The notes under the pieces are model-generated. The model searched no databases. It saw only the letters and a program-made list of their open reading frames with translations, and was not told where the DNA came from. Source: Gammaproteobacteria bacterium (lineage in GTDB: Bacteria; Pseudomonadota; Gammaproteobacteria; Burkholderiales; Gallionellaceae). From it: DNA of 53,204 nt. The translations under genes and the position numbers were made by a program. Location of the stretch: contig JAHJNJ010000021.1 in assembly GCA_018820925.1 (NCBI GenBank), forward strand, positions 1 through 53,204, in the 5' to 3' direction. Positions 8,666-17,880 of the stretch are shown here, piece by piece. Within the stretch, counting starts at the first letter, position 1. Every line of letters starts with the position of its first letter.

Positions 8666-9055
8666 ATGAAACCCTTTTCCACACTCTGCCCCTGTGGCAG
8701 CACTAAACCCTACACCGACTGCTGCGCTCTGTATTTGGAAGGCAACGAACCCGCCCCCACCGCCGAAGCCCTCATGCGTTCCCGCTATACCGCCTATGCG
8801 CTGTCGCGCGAAGACTATCTGCTGGCGACCTGGCATGCTTCCACGCGCCCGCCGGCACTGGATTTGGCGGATGACACACATGCAAAATGGATCGCACTCG
8901 AGGTGAAACGCCACGAACTACAAGACGCCGACCACGCCATCGTCGAGTTCGTCGCGCGTTACAAAGTGAATGGCCGCGCGCACCGTATGCATGAAGTCAG
9001 CCGCTTCGTGCGCGAAGCGGGACGGTGGTTCTATGTGGATGGAGAGGTGGATTGA
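8666..9055 (+). CDS. ychJ: YchJ-family protein with SEC-C zinc motif
   Basis: 129 residues. The N-terminal CPCGSTKPYTDCC is the SEC-C type zinc ligand set, followed by the family segments PTAEALMRSRYTAY and YLLATWH, and a C-terminal NTF2-like part (VEFVARYKVNGRAHRMHEVS, FVREAGRWFYVDG). YchJ is a UPF0225 protein of unknown function; the single SEC-C knuckle at the N-terminus is complete here. Neighbours give no further clue. Confidence 0.9.
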   Translation: MKPFSTLCPCGSTKPYTDCCALYLEGNEPAPTAEALMRSRYTAYALSREDYLLATWHASTRPPALDLADDTHAKWIALEVKRHELQDADHAIVEFVARYKVNGRAHRMHEVSRFVREAGRWFYVDGEVD

Positions 9056-9168
9056 AAATGCGCAAGGCCGCCTGTTTTGGAAAATTTTCCTTCAGCATTT
9101 TCGTTTCGGGCCGTTATCATCCCTGATGCACCCGGCGGGAACCCCTTTCAAACAGGATGAATGTTTTC

Positions 9169-11529
9169 ATGGCCGCTAAAAATATCGGGCGTTTCTCGAT
9201 CATCCGCGAACTGGGCAAAGGCGCGCAGGGCACCGTCTATCTTGCCCATGATCCGCAACTGGAACGCGAAGTGGCGATCAAAACGCTGCGCCCGGGCTCG
9301 ACGCATACCGAAAGTCTGCTGCGCGAAGCGCGGATCGTCAGCAAATTGCAGCATGCCAACATCGTTCCCCTCTATGACGCGGGCGAGTATCAGGACGGCC
9401 CGTATCTGGTTTGTGCCTATGTCGAGGGCGGCACGCTGGCGAAGATGCTCAAGGATGGCGCGTTGTCGCCGGTCAAGTCCGCCGAGATCGCGTGCCTGAT
9501 ACTGGATGCGCTCGAATACGCCCACCAGCAGGGCGTGATGCACCTCGACATCAAGCCCGGCAACATCATGATCGGCCGGCGCGGCCAGCCGATGCTGATG
9601 GATTTCGGCATTGCCCGCCTGATGAAAGAACAGAGCGAAGACAGCCAGGAAGTGATCGGCTCGCCGCAATACATGGCGCCGGAATGCATTGCCAACGGAA
9701 CGATTGATGCCGGCGCCGACCTGTATTCGGTCGGCATGGTGCTGTATGAAATGGTCACCGGCGTTCCCGCGTTCGCGGGAGACAATGCTTTCAATGTCAT
9801 GAATCGAGTCGTGCACGAACCTGTCGTCCCGCCTTCCGCACATGTTCCCGAATTGAACGAGAAGCTGGAAGCGATCATTCTGAAGTCGGTGTCAAAAAGA
9901 AAAGAAGATCGCTACCCGGATGCGGCAACCATGCGCAACGCGCTCCGGGAATATCTGGGCACGCTCGGCGAAGCGGTAGCCAAGGACGCGCACAGCACGC
10001 TGGATTTCCTGCTGCGGCGCATGCGCAGCAAAAGCGACTTTCCCGCACTGTCCAGCATCATCACCGAAATCAACAAGATCGTCTCGTCGGAGTCGGACAG
10101 CGCCAACAAGCTGGCACGCGTGATCCTGCAGGATTTTGCCCTGACCAACAAACTGCTCAGACTGGTCAACACCGTTTCCTACGGCCAGTTCGGCGGCAAG
10201 ATCAGCACCATTTCCAAGGCCGTCGTCATTATGGGCTTCGAGACGGTGCGCAATATCGCGATGTCGCTGATCATGCTCGAATTCATGCACAACAAAGCCC
10301 TGGCTTACAAGCTCAAGGACGAAGTGGTCGCGTCGTTTTTCTCCGGCGTGCTGGCGATACAGCTGGTGGAGGGGCCCAATATTCGCGCAGCCGAAGAACT
10401 GATGATCTGCTCCATGTTCCAGAATCTCGGGCGCATGCTGGTGACTTACTATTTTTTCGAAGAGAGTCAGGAAATATCCCGCCTCATCGAGCAGGGGCAG
10501 AGCGAGGACCAGGCCGCCATCATGGTGCTGGGGCTGACCTACAACCAGATTGGCATCGGCGTGGCAAAGAGCTGGAACTTCCCGAAAAGTCTGCTCGAAG
10601 GCATGGAAAAGTTACCCGCCGGCGAGCCGGTGAAAAAACCCAGGCTGCCGATCGATCACGTGCGGGCGACGGTGGGGATGGCCAATGAATTGTGCGAGAT
10701 CGCATCCACGACCGACCCGCGCGAGAAATCCAGGGAGCTGAACAAATTGCGTCTCCGCTACCAGGAAGCACTCGACGTGCCCGAGCACAAATTGAACGTG
10801 GTGCTGGAAAGCGGCCTGCAGGAATTGACGAGCAGGGCCATGACGCTGGAGATCAACACCACACGCAGCTCGATCGTGAGCAAGGTACGCCAATGGACCG
10901 GGTCTGCCATCGACACCATTCCGGAGGGCACGAAAAAAGCCGATGTGATGAACGGCGTACACGGTATCGAATCTGCGCTGAATGCAAAAGACCCGAACGA
11001 AGCAAACGCCAGGCCCGATCCGGTCACCGTCATGGGGGCCGGTATTCAGGATGTGACCAATACGCTGGTGGAAGACTTCAATCTCAACGACGTGCTGCTG
11101 ATGGTGCTGGAGACGATGTACCGCGGGCTCGGGTTCAAGCGCGCCATCATCTGCATCCGGGACAACAAGATCAATGCCATGGTGGCGCGCATGGGGCTGG
11201 GCGAAGGCGTCGACGACGTGACTCCACATTTCCGCTTCAAACTGGCGTTCGAACCGGACGTGTTCCACCTGGCGATTGAAAAAGGCGTGGACATCGTCAT
11301 CGAAGATCTTCGCGCAAAGAGCATCGCCGACAAAATTCCCGTCTGGTACCGGCAACTGGTCGACGCACAGAGCTTTATCCTGCTGCCCGTCGTCATCAAC
11401 AAAAAATCCATCGGCCTGTTTTATGCGGACATGCAGGTCGCCAACAGCCTGAAACTCTCCGAACAGCAATTGTCGCTGCTGCGCACCCTGCGCAACCAGG
11501 CGGTGCTGGCGATCAAGCAGAAGATGTAA
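9169..11529 (+). CDS. Ser/Thr protein kinase - HDOD - GAF signalling protein (copy 1)
   Basis: 786 residues. Domain 1 (about 1-270) is a Hanks-type kinase: glycine loop GKGAQGTVYLA (16-26), ATP Lys38, catalytic HLDIKPGN (125-132; Leu replaces the Arg of HRD), DFG (145-147), APE (170-172). Domain 2 (about 285-490) is an HDOD domain (DFPALSSIITEINKI, LLRLVNTVSYGQF, VVIMGFETVRNIAMSLIM). Domain 3 (about 620-780) is a GAF-like sensor (VLLMVLETMYRGLGFKRAII). The ATG at 9169 is chosen over 9157 because it aligns with the start and leader of the downstream paralogue: AACAGGRTGAATNT precedes both. Lacking the HRD arginine, the kinase may not need activation-loop phosphorylation. The role is probably signal-dependent phosphorylation; substrates are unknown. 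Confidence 0.88.
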   Translation: MAAKNIGRFSIIRELGKGAQGTVYLAHDPQLEREVAIKTLRPGSTHTESLLREARIVSKLQHANIVPLYDAGEYQDGPYLVCAYVEGGTLAKMLKDGALSPVKSAEIACLILDALEYAHQQGVMHLDIKPGNIMIGRRGQPMLMDFGIARLMKEQSEDSQEVIGSPQYMAPECIANGTIDAGADLYSVGMVLYEMVTGVPAFAGDNAFNVMNRVVHEPVVPPSAHVPELNEKLEAIILKSVSKRKEDRYPDAATMRNALREYLGTLGEAVAKDAHSTLDFLLRRMRSKSDFPALSSIITEINKIVSSESDSANKLARVILQDFALTNKLLRLVNTVSYGQFGGKISTISKAVVIMGFETVRNIAMSLIMLEFMHNKALAYKLKDEVVASFFSGVLAIQLVEGPNIRAAEELMICSMFQNLGRMLVTYYFFEESQEISRLIEQGQSEDQAAIMVLGLTYNQIGIGVAKSWNFPKSLLEGMEKLPAGEPVKKPRLPIDHVRATVGMANELCEIASTTDPREKSRELNKLRLRYQEALDVPEHKLNVVLESGLQELTSRAMTLEINTTRSSIVSKVRQWTGSAIDTIPEGTKKADVMNGVHGIESALNAKDPNEANARPDPVTVMGAGIQDVTNTLVEDFNLNDVLLMVLETMYRGLGFKRAIICIRDNKINAMVARMGLGEGVDDVTPHFRFKLAFEPDVFHLAIEKGVDIVIEDLRAKSIADKIPVWYRQLVDAQSFILLPVVINKKSIGLFYADMQVANSLKLSEQQLSLLRTLRNQAVLAIKQKM

Positions 11530-11742
11530 CTTTCCATAAAGGGTGTCCGCAAATGTCGGTTCAAATCTCTCAGGTATTGCCTGCCGTAATCGCCTTGCTC
11601 CGGCTATTTGATCGGTGTATCCAGCCGCACATCCGGCGAAAACAGCCGTTCATTGAATATCCACTTCAATATCGAGGATTAGAGCCATAACATCCGGGAT
11701 GTACCGGGCGTGAACAATTCTTGAACAGGGTGAATATCTCTC

Positions 11743-14106
11743 ATGGCTGCCAAAAGAATCGGGCGTTTCAATCTTCTGCATGTGCTGGGCAAAGGGACGC
11801 AAGGCTCGGTCCATCTCGCCTATGATCCGCAACTGGACCGCCAGGTGGCCATCAAGATGCTGCGTCCGGGCGCCGCGCATACCGAATCGCTGCTGCGCGA
11901 GGCGCGCATCGTCAGCAAACTGCAGCATGCCTGCATCGTGCCGCTGTACGACGCGGGCGCACACGAGGGCGAACCCTACCTGGTCTGTGCCTACGTCGAG
12001 GGCGGCACCCTGCAACGAATGCTGCGCGAGGGCGCCCTGCCGGCCGTAAAGTCCGCCGAAATTACCAGCCTGCTGCTGGATGCACTCGAATACGCGCACC
12101 AGCAGGGCGTGCTGCACCTCGATATCAAGCCCGGCAACATCATGATCGGACAACGCGGACAGCCGATGCTGATGGATTTCGGCATCGCCCGGCTGATGAA
12201 GGAGCAATGCGACGACAGCCAGGAAGTGATCGGCACGCCGCAATACATGGCGCCGGAATGCATCGCCAACGGCGGCGTGGATGCCAGCTCGGATCTGTAT
12301 TCGGTCGGCATGGTGCTGTACGAGATGGTGGCGGGCGTGCCCGCCTTCACCGGCGACAACGCATTCAATGTGATGAACCGTGTCGTGCATGAAGCTGCCG
12401 TCGCGCCTTCCGCACACAACCCGGAACTGGACGAAGGGCTGGAAGCGATCATCATGAAATCCATCGCCAAGCGCAAGGACGAGCGCTATCCCGATGCGAA
12501 GAGCATGCGCAATGCGCTCAGGGATTATCTGGGCGCGAACGGTGAAACGGTCGCCACAGACACCCACAGCACCCTGGATTTCCTGCTGCGGCGCATGCAC
12601 AGCAAGAGCGATTTCCCCGCACTGTCCAACATCATCACCGAGATCAACCAGATTGTCGCCTCGGAATCGGACAGCGCCAACAAACTGGCGAGCGTCATCC
12701 TGCAGGACTTTGCCCTGACTTACAAACTGCTCAGGATGGTCAACACCGTCTCCTACGGCCAGTTCGGCGGCACCATCAGCACCATCTCCAAGGCCGTGGT
12801 GATCATGGGTTTCGAGACCGTGCGCAATATCGCGATGTCGCTGATCATGCTTGAATTCATGCAAAACAAGACGCTTGCCCACCAGTTCAAGGATGAAGTG
12901 ATCGCCGCGTTTTTCTCCGGCGTGCTGGCAATCCAGCTGGCGGTGGGGCGCAACATACGCGATGCCGAGGAACTGATGATCTGCGCCATGTTCCAGAATC
13001 TCGGGCGCATGCTGGTGACCTATTATTTCTTTGACGAGAAGCAGGAGATCGCCCGCCTCATCGAGCAGGGGCAGAGCGAAGACAATGCCGCAATCCACGT
13101 GTTGGGGCTGACCTGCAACCAGATCGGCATCGGCGTCGCCAGAAGCTGGAACTTTCCCAAACGACTGCTCGACGGCATGGGACGGCTGCCTGCCGGGGAA
13201 CCCGTGAAGAAACCGAAAAACGAAATCGAACTCGTGCAGGTGATAGTCAACATGGCGAACGACCTGTGCACGATTGCGATGGGGTCTGCACCGAACGAAA
13301 AATCGCAGGCGCTGAACAAGGTGCGCTTGCGCTACCAGCAGGCACTCGACATCTCGGAACACAAACTCAACGCCGCACTGGCGACCGGCTTGCAGGAGCT
13401 CGCGAACCGTGCCATGACGCTGGATATCAACACAACGCACAGTCCGCTGGTGAAGAGAATACAAAAATGGAGCGGACTGGCAATCAACACCCTGCCGAAA
13501 GGCATAGCGAAGCAGGATGTGCAGAACGGCGGGGTACAAGGCATCGAATCGGCGCTGAATGCCGAGGAAAAGGAAGAGCGGCATATCCCGCCCGATTCCG
13601 CCACCATCCTGGGTGCGGGCATCCAGGATGTCACCAACACGCTGGTCGAAGACTTCAAACTCAACGACGTGTTGCTGATGGTGCTGGAGACCATCTACCG
13701 CGGGTTCGGATTCAGGCGCGCGATCATCTGCATCCGCGACCCCAAAATCAACGCAATGGTGGCGCGCATGGGCCTGGGGGCAGGTGTGGAAGAGGTGATC
13801 CCGCGCTTCCGCTTCCAGATGACACCCGAGGCGGACGTATTCCACCATGCCATCGAGAAGGGCGTCGACATCGTAATCGGAGACCGGGACGCGCCGAGCA
13901 TCGCCGGCAAGATTCCCGTCTGGCACCGAAAATTGATCGATGCACAGAGCTTCATAATATTGCCCATCGTCATCCACCATAAGACCGTCGGCCTTTTCTA
14001 CGCCGACAAGCAACAGGCCAATAGCCTGAAACTCTCCGAGCAACAACTGTCGCTGCTGCGCACCCTGCGCAACCAGGCGGTGCTGGCGATCAAACAGAAG
14101 AAGTAG
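11743..14106 (+). CDS. Ser/Thr protein kinase - HDOD - GAF signalling protein (copy 2)
   Basis: 787 residues, a close tandem paralogue of the preceding gene with the same order kinase (GKGTQGSVHLA, VLHLDIKPGN, DFGIARL, APE), HDOD (DFPALSNIITEINQIV, MVNTVSYGQFGG) and GAF (VLETIYRGFGFRRAII). Identity is high throughout, lowest in the HDOD-GAF linker (about 510-620) and at GAF surface positions, as expected for duplication followed by sensor divergence. A 213-base spacer separates the copies, so it may have its own promoter. The catalytic residues needed for phosphotransfer are kept in both copies. Confidence 0.88.
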   Translation: MAAKRIGRFNLLHVLGKGTQGSVHLAYDPQLDRQVAIKMLRPGAAHTESLLREARIVSKLQHACIVPLYDAGAHEGEPYLVCAYVEGGTLQRMLREGALPAVKSAEITSLLLDALEYAHQQGVLHLDIKPGNIMIGQRGQPMLMDFGIARLMKEQCDDSQEVIGTPQYMAPECIANGGVDASSDLYSVGMVLYEMVAGVPAFTGDNAFNVMNRVVHEAAVAPSAHNPELDEGLEAIIMKSIAKRKDERYPDAKSMRNALRDYLGANGETVATDTHSTLDFLLRRMHSKSDFPALSNIITEINQIVASESDSANKLASVILQDFALTYKLLRMVNTVSYGQFGGTISTISKAVVIMGFETVRNIAMSLIMLEFMQNKTLAHQFKDEVIAAFFSGVLAIQLAVGRNIRDAEELMICAMFQNLGRMLVTYYFFDEKQEIARLIEQGQSEDNAAIHVLGLTCNQIGIGVARSWNFPKRLLDGMGRLPAGEPVKKPKNEIELVQVIVNMANDLCTIAMGSAPNEKSQALNKVRLRYQQALDISEHKLNAALATGLQELANRAMTLDINTTHSPLVKRIQKWSGLAINTLPKGIAKQDVQNGGVQGIESALNAEEKEERHIPPDSATILGAGIQDVTNTLVEDFKLNDVLLMVLETIYRGFGFRRAIICIRDPKINAMVARMGLGAGVEEVIPRFRFQMTPEADVFHHAIEKGVDIVIGDRDAPSIAGKIPVWHRKLIDAQSFIILPIVIHHKTVGLFYADKQQANSLKLSEQQLSLLRTLRNQAVLAIKQKK

Positions 14107-14120
14107 TTGTTCCTCCTCTT

Positions 14121-14144
14121 GCCGTATAGTCACTACAATACGGC
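14121..14144. terminator. Weak hairpin after the kinase pair
   Basis: GCCGTAT (14121-14127) and ATACGGC (14138-14144) form a 7-bp stem 15 bases after the stop codon of the second kinase gene. There is no U-tract, so termination is only a possibility. Apart from this and the dispersed repeat at 14287-14450, the 14107-14570 intergenic stretch shows nothing gene-like; the antisense frame there is mostly repeat sequence. Confidence 0.3.
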
Positions 14145-14286
14145 ACATCAATATCAACCATCCTGCAGGGGGCGCAAGCGCACCCTGCCTGACACAATTA
14201 CTGAGAGGTAAACCGCGCCGGGGGATTCAAAAGGGTTTGACCTGTGCGGCAGACATCAACAAACGATAGGGTTACACCGCAATGTT

Positions 14287-14450
14287 CCCTCCCCCCTTGC
14301 AGGGGGAGGGGTAGGGTGGGGGTAGAAAGCAGGAGCGGATTATGTCCGTAGTTTCTACCCCCATCCGAGCGTGTGTTGTTGGGGCGAATGCCCAGTACAA
14401 CCACGGCCGACTCCTTGCGGGTGCAATCTTCCCACTTGCAGGGGGGAAGG
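14287..14450 (-). repeat. Dispersed 160-bp repeat, copy A
   Basis: The reverse complement of this stretch matches 39963-40117 over almost its whole length: GC-rich ends around CCCCCTTGCAGGGGG, an internal CACCCGCAAGG, a shared GGCCGTGGTTGTA, GCCCCAACAACACACGC and GGATGGGGGTAGA. Its termini are short palindromes. It is non-coding and probably a MITE-like or REP-composite element. A further end-only fragment lies near 38341-38368. Confidence 0.85.
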
Positions 14451-14570
14451 AGTTGGAGTTCCGCCGCCTTGAGTTGATCCATGGTTTTATCGGCCCCCTT
14501 TGAGGGGCTCACAAATTAAAACCCCCGGCTCTGGCGGGGGATACTTACAAATGGAATGACACGGACAACC

Positions 14571-15116
14571 ATGAACACAGAAACCGACAACAACTACCTG
14601 GTGATCACCGCCTGCGGCGAAGACAAGATTGGCCTCGTCGACCGGCTGGCGGGCCGCATTGCCGACAGCGGCTGCAACATCGAAGAAAGCCGCATGGCCG
14701 TACTGGAAGGGAAATTCGCCTTCATCATGCTGGTCTCCGGCTCGTGGCATGCGCTCTCCAAACTGGAAGGACTGCTGACCCCGCTCGGCGAACAACTCGG
14801 CCTCACCATCACCCACGAGCGTACCCGCAAGCGCGAACGGGCCGAACCCGCCATCCCCTACACCATCGAAGTCGTGGCCATGGACCAACCCGGCATCGTG
14901 CGCAGCCTCGCCGCTTTCTTCTCGCGCAACGGCATCAACATCGAAGAGCTGCAAACCAACACCTATCCCGCCCCGCACACCGGCACGCCCCTGTCCTCCG
15001 TCGTCATGACCGTGGGCATACCCGCCAAAGTGCACATACCCACCCTGCGCGGAGACTTCCTCGATTATTGCGACGACCTCAATCTGGACGCGACGTTTGA
15101 ACCGGTGCGGGGGTGA
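14571..15116 (+). CDS. gcvR: Glycine cleavage system repressor-like protein with two ACT domains
   Basis: 181 residues from the ATG at 14571; an ATG at 14556 would add five residues and neither start has a strong Shine-Dalgarno. Two ACT domains are visible. The first begins YLVITACGEDKIGLVDRL and continues CNIEESRMAVLEGKFAFIML. The second begins YTIEVVAMDQPGIVRSLAAF and continues INIEELQTNTYPAPHTGTP. This is the GcvR architecture; in E. coli GcvR binds glycine and represses gcv genes by acting on GcvA. No gcv genes are in the window, so the specific target is inferred from the family only. Confidence 0.8.
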   Translation: MNTETDNNYLVITACGEDKIGLVDRLAGRIADSGCNIEESRMAVLEGKFAFIMLVSGSWHALSKLEGLLTPLGEQLGLTITHERTRKRERAEPAIPYTIEVVAMDQPGIVRSLAAFFSRNGINIEELQTNTYPAPHTGTPLSSVVMTVGIPAKVHIPTLRGDFLDYCDDLNLDATFEPVRG

Positions 15117-15387
15117 GGGGAGTGGTTGCTGAAGTTGGCTGGGGATGGCTGCTATGATCAGATGGTCGGCGTGATTGTTTTGAGAGAGTGCTCTTCGGCC
15201 GAAGCGGACAGTGGTAACTAATCCAGCAATTGATGTCTGAGCGTCTGCTTTTTTGATTCAGAGCCGCCTGGTTCAAGATAGAGCCGGGCACTACGGCACA
15301 TTCCCCTCATTCGCATTACAATTGCAGCCCAAAACGCGGCCTGGATTTTTATAACCTTCCGCCACGACGAACTAACAACAAAAACAC

Positions 15388-17880
15388 ATGGCCATCAAGA
15401 AATCCGAACTTTATTCCTCACTCTGGTCAAGCTGCGACGAGCTGCGCGGCGGTATGGATGCCTCGCAGTACAAGGATTACGTCCTCGTCCTGCTGTTCGT
15501 CAAATACGTTTCCGATAAATACGCGGGTGATCCCAACGCGCTGATCAATGTGCCAGCCGGTGGCAGCTTTGCCGACATGGTGGCGGCAAAGGAAGACAAG
15601 GAGATCGGCGACAAGCTCAACAAGATCATCGGCAAGCTGGCGACCGCCAACCCCGCTTTACCCAGCGCGAAAGACTTTCCGGACTTCAACGCGGAGGACA
15701 AGCTGGGCAAGGCGGAAGCCATGGTGGACCGCCTCACCAAACTGGTCGCCATATTCGAGAGCATGGACTTCGGGCGCAACCGCGCCGAGGGCGACGATCT
15801 GCTGGGAGATGCCTACGAATTTCTGATGCGGCATTTCGCCACCGAGTCCGGCAAGAGCAAGGGGCAGTTTTACACCCCGGCGGAAGTGTCGCGCATCATG
15901 TCCATGGTCATTGATCTGGGTTCGGCCAGCGATCCTGATCAGAGCATTTACGACCCGACCTGCGGCTCCGGCTCGCTGCTGCTCAAGGCGCACGATGAAG
16001 CCAAGAGCCGCACCGGGCTGGACCTGGCGCTGTACGGGCAAGAGATGGACAACGCCACTTCCGCCCTGGCGCGCATGAACATGGTGCTGCACGATTGCCC
16101 CACGGCGGAAATCTGGCAGGACAACACCTTATCGCATCCGTACTTCAAGAACGCCGACGGCGGCCTCAAGACCTTCGACTACGTGGTGGCCAATCCGCCG
16201 TTCTCCAACAAAAACTGGACCAGCGGCCTCGACGCGGTCAACGACCTGTATGGTCGCTTCGAGTACGGCATCCCGCCCGACAAAAACGGCGACTATGCCT
16301 TCCTGCTGCACATGCTCAAGAGCCTCAAGAGCACCGGCAAGGCGGCGGTGATTTTGCCCCACGGCGTGCTGTTCCGGGGTGGCGCGGAATCCGACATTCG
16401 CACCCGCATCATCAAACACGGTTACATCAAAGGCATCATCGGCCTGCCGCCCAACCTGTTCTACGGCACCGGCATCCCCGCCTGCATCATCGTGCTGGAC
16501 AAGGCAGGTGCGGCGGGGCGCAAGGGCATCTTCATGATCGACGCCAGCAAGGGCTACATCAAGGACGGCAACAAGAACCGCCTGCGCGCCCAGGACATCC
16601 ACAAGATCGTGGACACCTTCACCCGTCAGGTGGAAATGCCCAAATATGCGCGCATGGTGCCGCTGGATGAAATCGCCGATCCCAAAAACGGCTTCAACCT
16701 CAACCTGCCGCGCTACATCGACAGCAGCGAAGCAGAAGATTTGCAGGACATCGAAGCACATCTCAAGGGCGGCATACCCAATCGCGACATAGACGGCCTC
16801 GCCCCCTACTGGCAAGTGTTCCCCAAGGTGCGCGGCGAACTCTTCTCCCCTCTCCCGCAAGCGGGAGAGGGGCAGGGGGAGAGGGTCGTCGGCTACTGCC
16901 AACCCAAAGTCGAACCCAGCCAGGTCAAAGCCACCATCTTCAGCCACCCGGAATTCACCGCCTTCAACCAGCGGGTGACCCAATTGTTTGCGCAATGGAT
17001 AGCGGCCAACGCCCCGCTGCTCAGCGGCATCAAACAGGGCGACCGCCCCAAGATGCTGATCGAAACCCTCTCGGAAAATCTGCTGGATACTTTCCGCAGC
17101 GCGCCGTTGATCGACCCCTACGATGTTTACCAGCACCTGATGGACTACTGGGCGGCCACCATGCAGGACGATGTCTGGGTCATCGCCAGCGATGGCTGGG
17201 AAGCGGCCAGAGTCGTCCGGCAACTCTTGCCGACCAAAGACAAAAACGGCAAGCCCGTCTATCGCGAAGAGCATGATTTCGTGTTCGACAAGAAGCGCTA
17301 CAAAGCCGACCTCATTCCGCCCGCCCTGATCATCGCGCGCTATTTCGCCGCCGAACAGGCTGCCATCGAGAAAATGGAGGCAGCGGCCGCAGCCCTTGAG
17401 CAGCAAATGGAAGAAATGCGCGAGGAACACGGCGGCGATGACGGCTTGCTGTTTGAAGTGATGGAAGACGGCAAGATCAGCAAGGCTGCGGTGAAGGACA
17501 GACTGAAAACCATCAAGGGCGACAAGGCTGCCGCAGATGAACGCAAAGTGCTGGAAGCCTATGCCGATCTGGTCGAGCAGGAAGCCGCCGCCAGCAGGCA
17601 AGTGAAGGATGCGCAACAGGCGCTGGCTACCCAGGTCGCCGCCCAATACGCCCAACTCACCGAGGCCGAGATCAAGACGCTGGTGGTGGACGACAAATGG
17701 CTGGCCGCGCTCGCGATCAGCGTGCAGGGCGAACTGGATCGCGTCAGCCAGACGCTCACCGGGCGCATCAAGCAACTGGCCGAACGCTACGCCACGCCGT
17801 TGCCAGAACTGGTCAGCGAACTGGAAACGCTGTCTGCCCGCGTGGAAGAACACCTGAAGAAGATGGGTTTCGCGGCATGA
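15388..17880 (+). CDS. hsdM: Type I restriction-modification methyltransferase subunit HsdM (extended)
   Basis: 830 residues, longer than the usual 500 or so. The N-terminus (ELYSSLWSSCDELRGGMD, YVLVLLFVKYVSDKY) is HsdM_N. The N6-adenine methyltransferase core follows: FYTPAEVSRIM, SAM motif I DPTCGSGSLLLKA (about 190-202) and catalytic NPPF (about 269-272). A C-terminal extension of roughly 300 residues, partly coiled coil (about 645-760), follows; this long form is known in some type I systems. At about residues 487-499 the sequence SPLPQAGEGQGER is a translated palindromic repeat, inserted in frame. The ATGA overlap with hsdS shows coupling. It methylates adenine in the recognition site as M2S. 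Confidence 0.93.
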   Translation: MAIKKSELYSSLWSSCDELRGGMDASQYKDYVLVLLFVKYVSDKYAGDPNALINVPAGGSFADMVAAKEDKEIGDKLNKIIGKLATANPALPSAKDFPDFNAEDKLGKAEAMVDRLTKLVAIFESMDFGRNRAEGDDLLGDAYEFLMRHFATESGKSKGQFYTPAEVSRIMSMVIDLGSASDPDQSIYDPTCGSGSLLLKAHDEAKSRTGLDLALYGQEMDNATSALARMNMVLHDCPTAEIWQDNTLSHPYFKNADGGLKTFDYVVANPPFSNKNWTSGLDAVNDLYGRFEYGIPPDKNGDYAFLLHMLKSLKSTGKAAVILPHGVLFRGGAESDIRTRIIKHGYIKGIIGLPPNLFYGTGIPACIIVLDKAGAAGRKGIFMIDASKGYIKDGNKNRLRAQDIHKIVDTFTRQVEMPKYARMVPLDEIADPKNGFNLNLPRYIDSSEAEDLQDIEAHLKGGIPNRDIDGLAPYWQVFPKVRGELFSPLPQAGEGQGERVVGYCQPKVEPSQVKATIFSHPEFTAFNQRVTQLFAQWIAANAPLLSGIKQGDRPKMLIETLSENLLDTFRSAPLIDPYDVYQHLMDYWAATMQDDVWVIASDGWEAARVVRQLLPTKDKNGKPVYREEHDFVFDKKRYKADLIPPALIIARYFAAEQAAIEKMEAAAAALEQQMEEMREEHGGDDGLLFEVMEDGKISKAAVKDRLKTIKGDKAAADERKVLEAYADLVEQEAAASRQVKDAQQALATQVAAQYAQLTEAEIKTLVVDDKWLAALAISVQGELDRVSQTLTGRIKQLAERYATPLPELVSELETLSARVEEHLKKMGFAA
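16847..16872. repeat. Palindromic repeat inserted in frame within hsdM
   Basis: A 12-bp perfect stem (16847-16858 with 16861-16872) with a 2-base loop sits inside the coding region; a related purine-rich flank continues to about 16885. It is translated as part of SPLPQAGEGQGER, unlike the surrounding HsdM sequence. Such elements are normally intergenic. The reading frame stays open through it. Confidence 0.8.

Noticed and set aside
11650-14157. Long antisense open frame (835 codons) over the second kinase gene
   Set aside because: It is a shadow of the GC-rich plus-strand gene, which has complete kinase, HDOD and GAF motifs; the antisense text has no domain and no start signal.
14198-14512. 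Small antisense ORF in the intergenic after the kinases
   Set aside because: Mostly made of the dispersed repeat; no recognisable domain.
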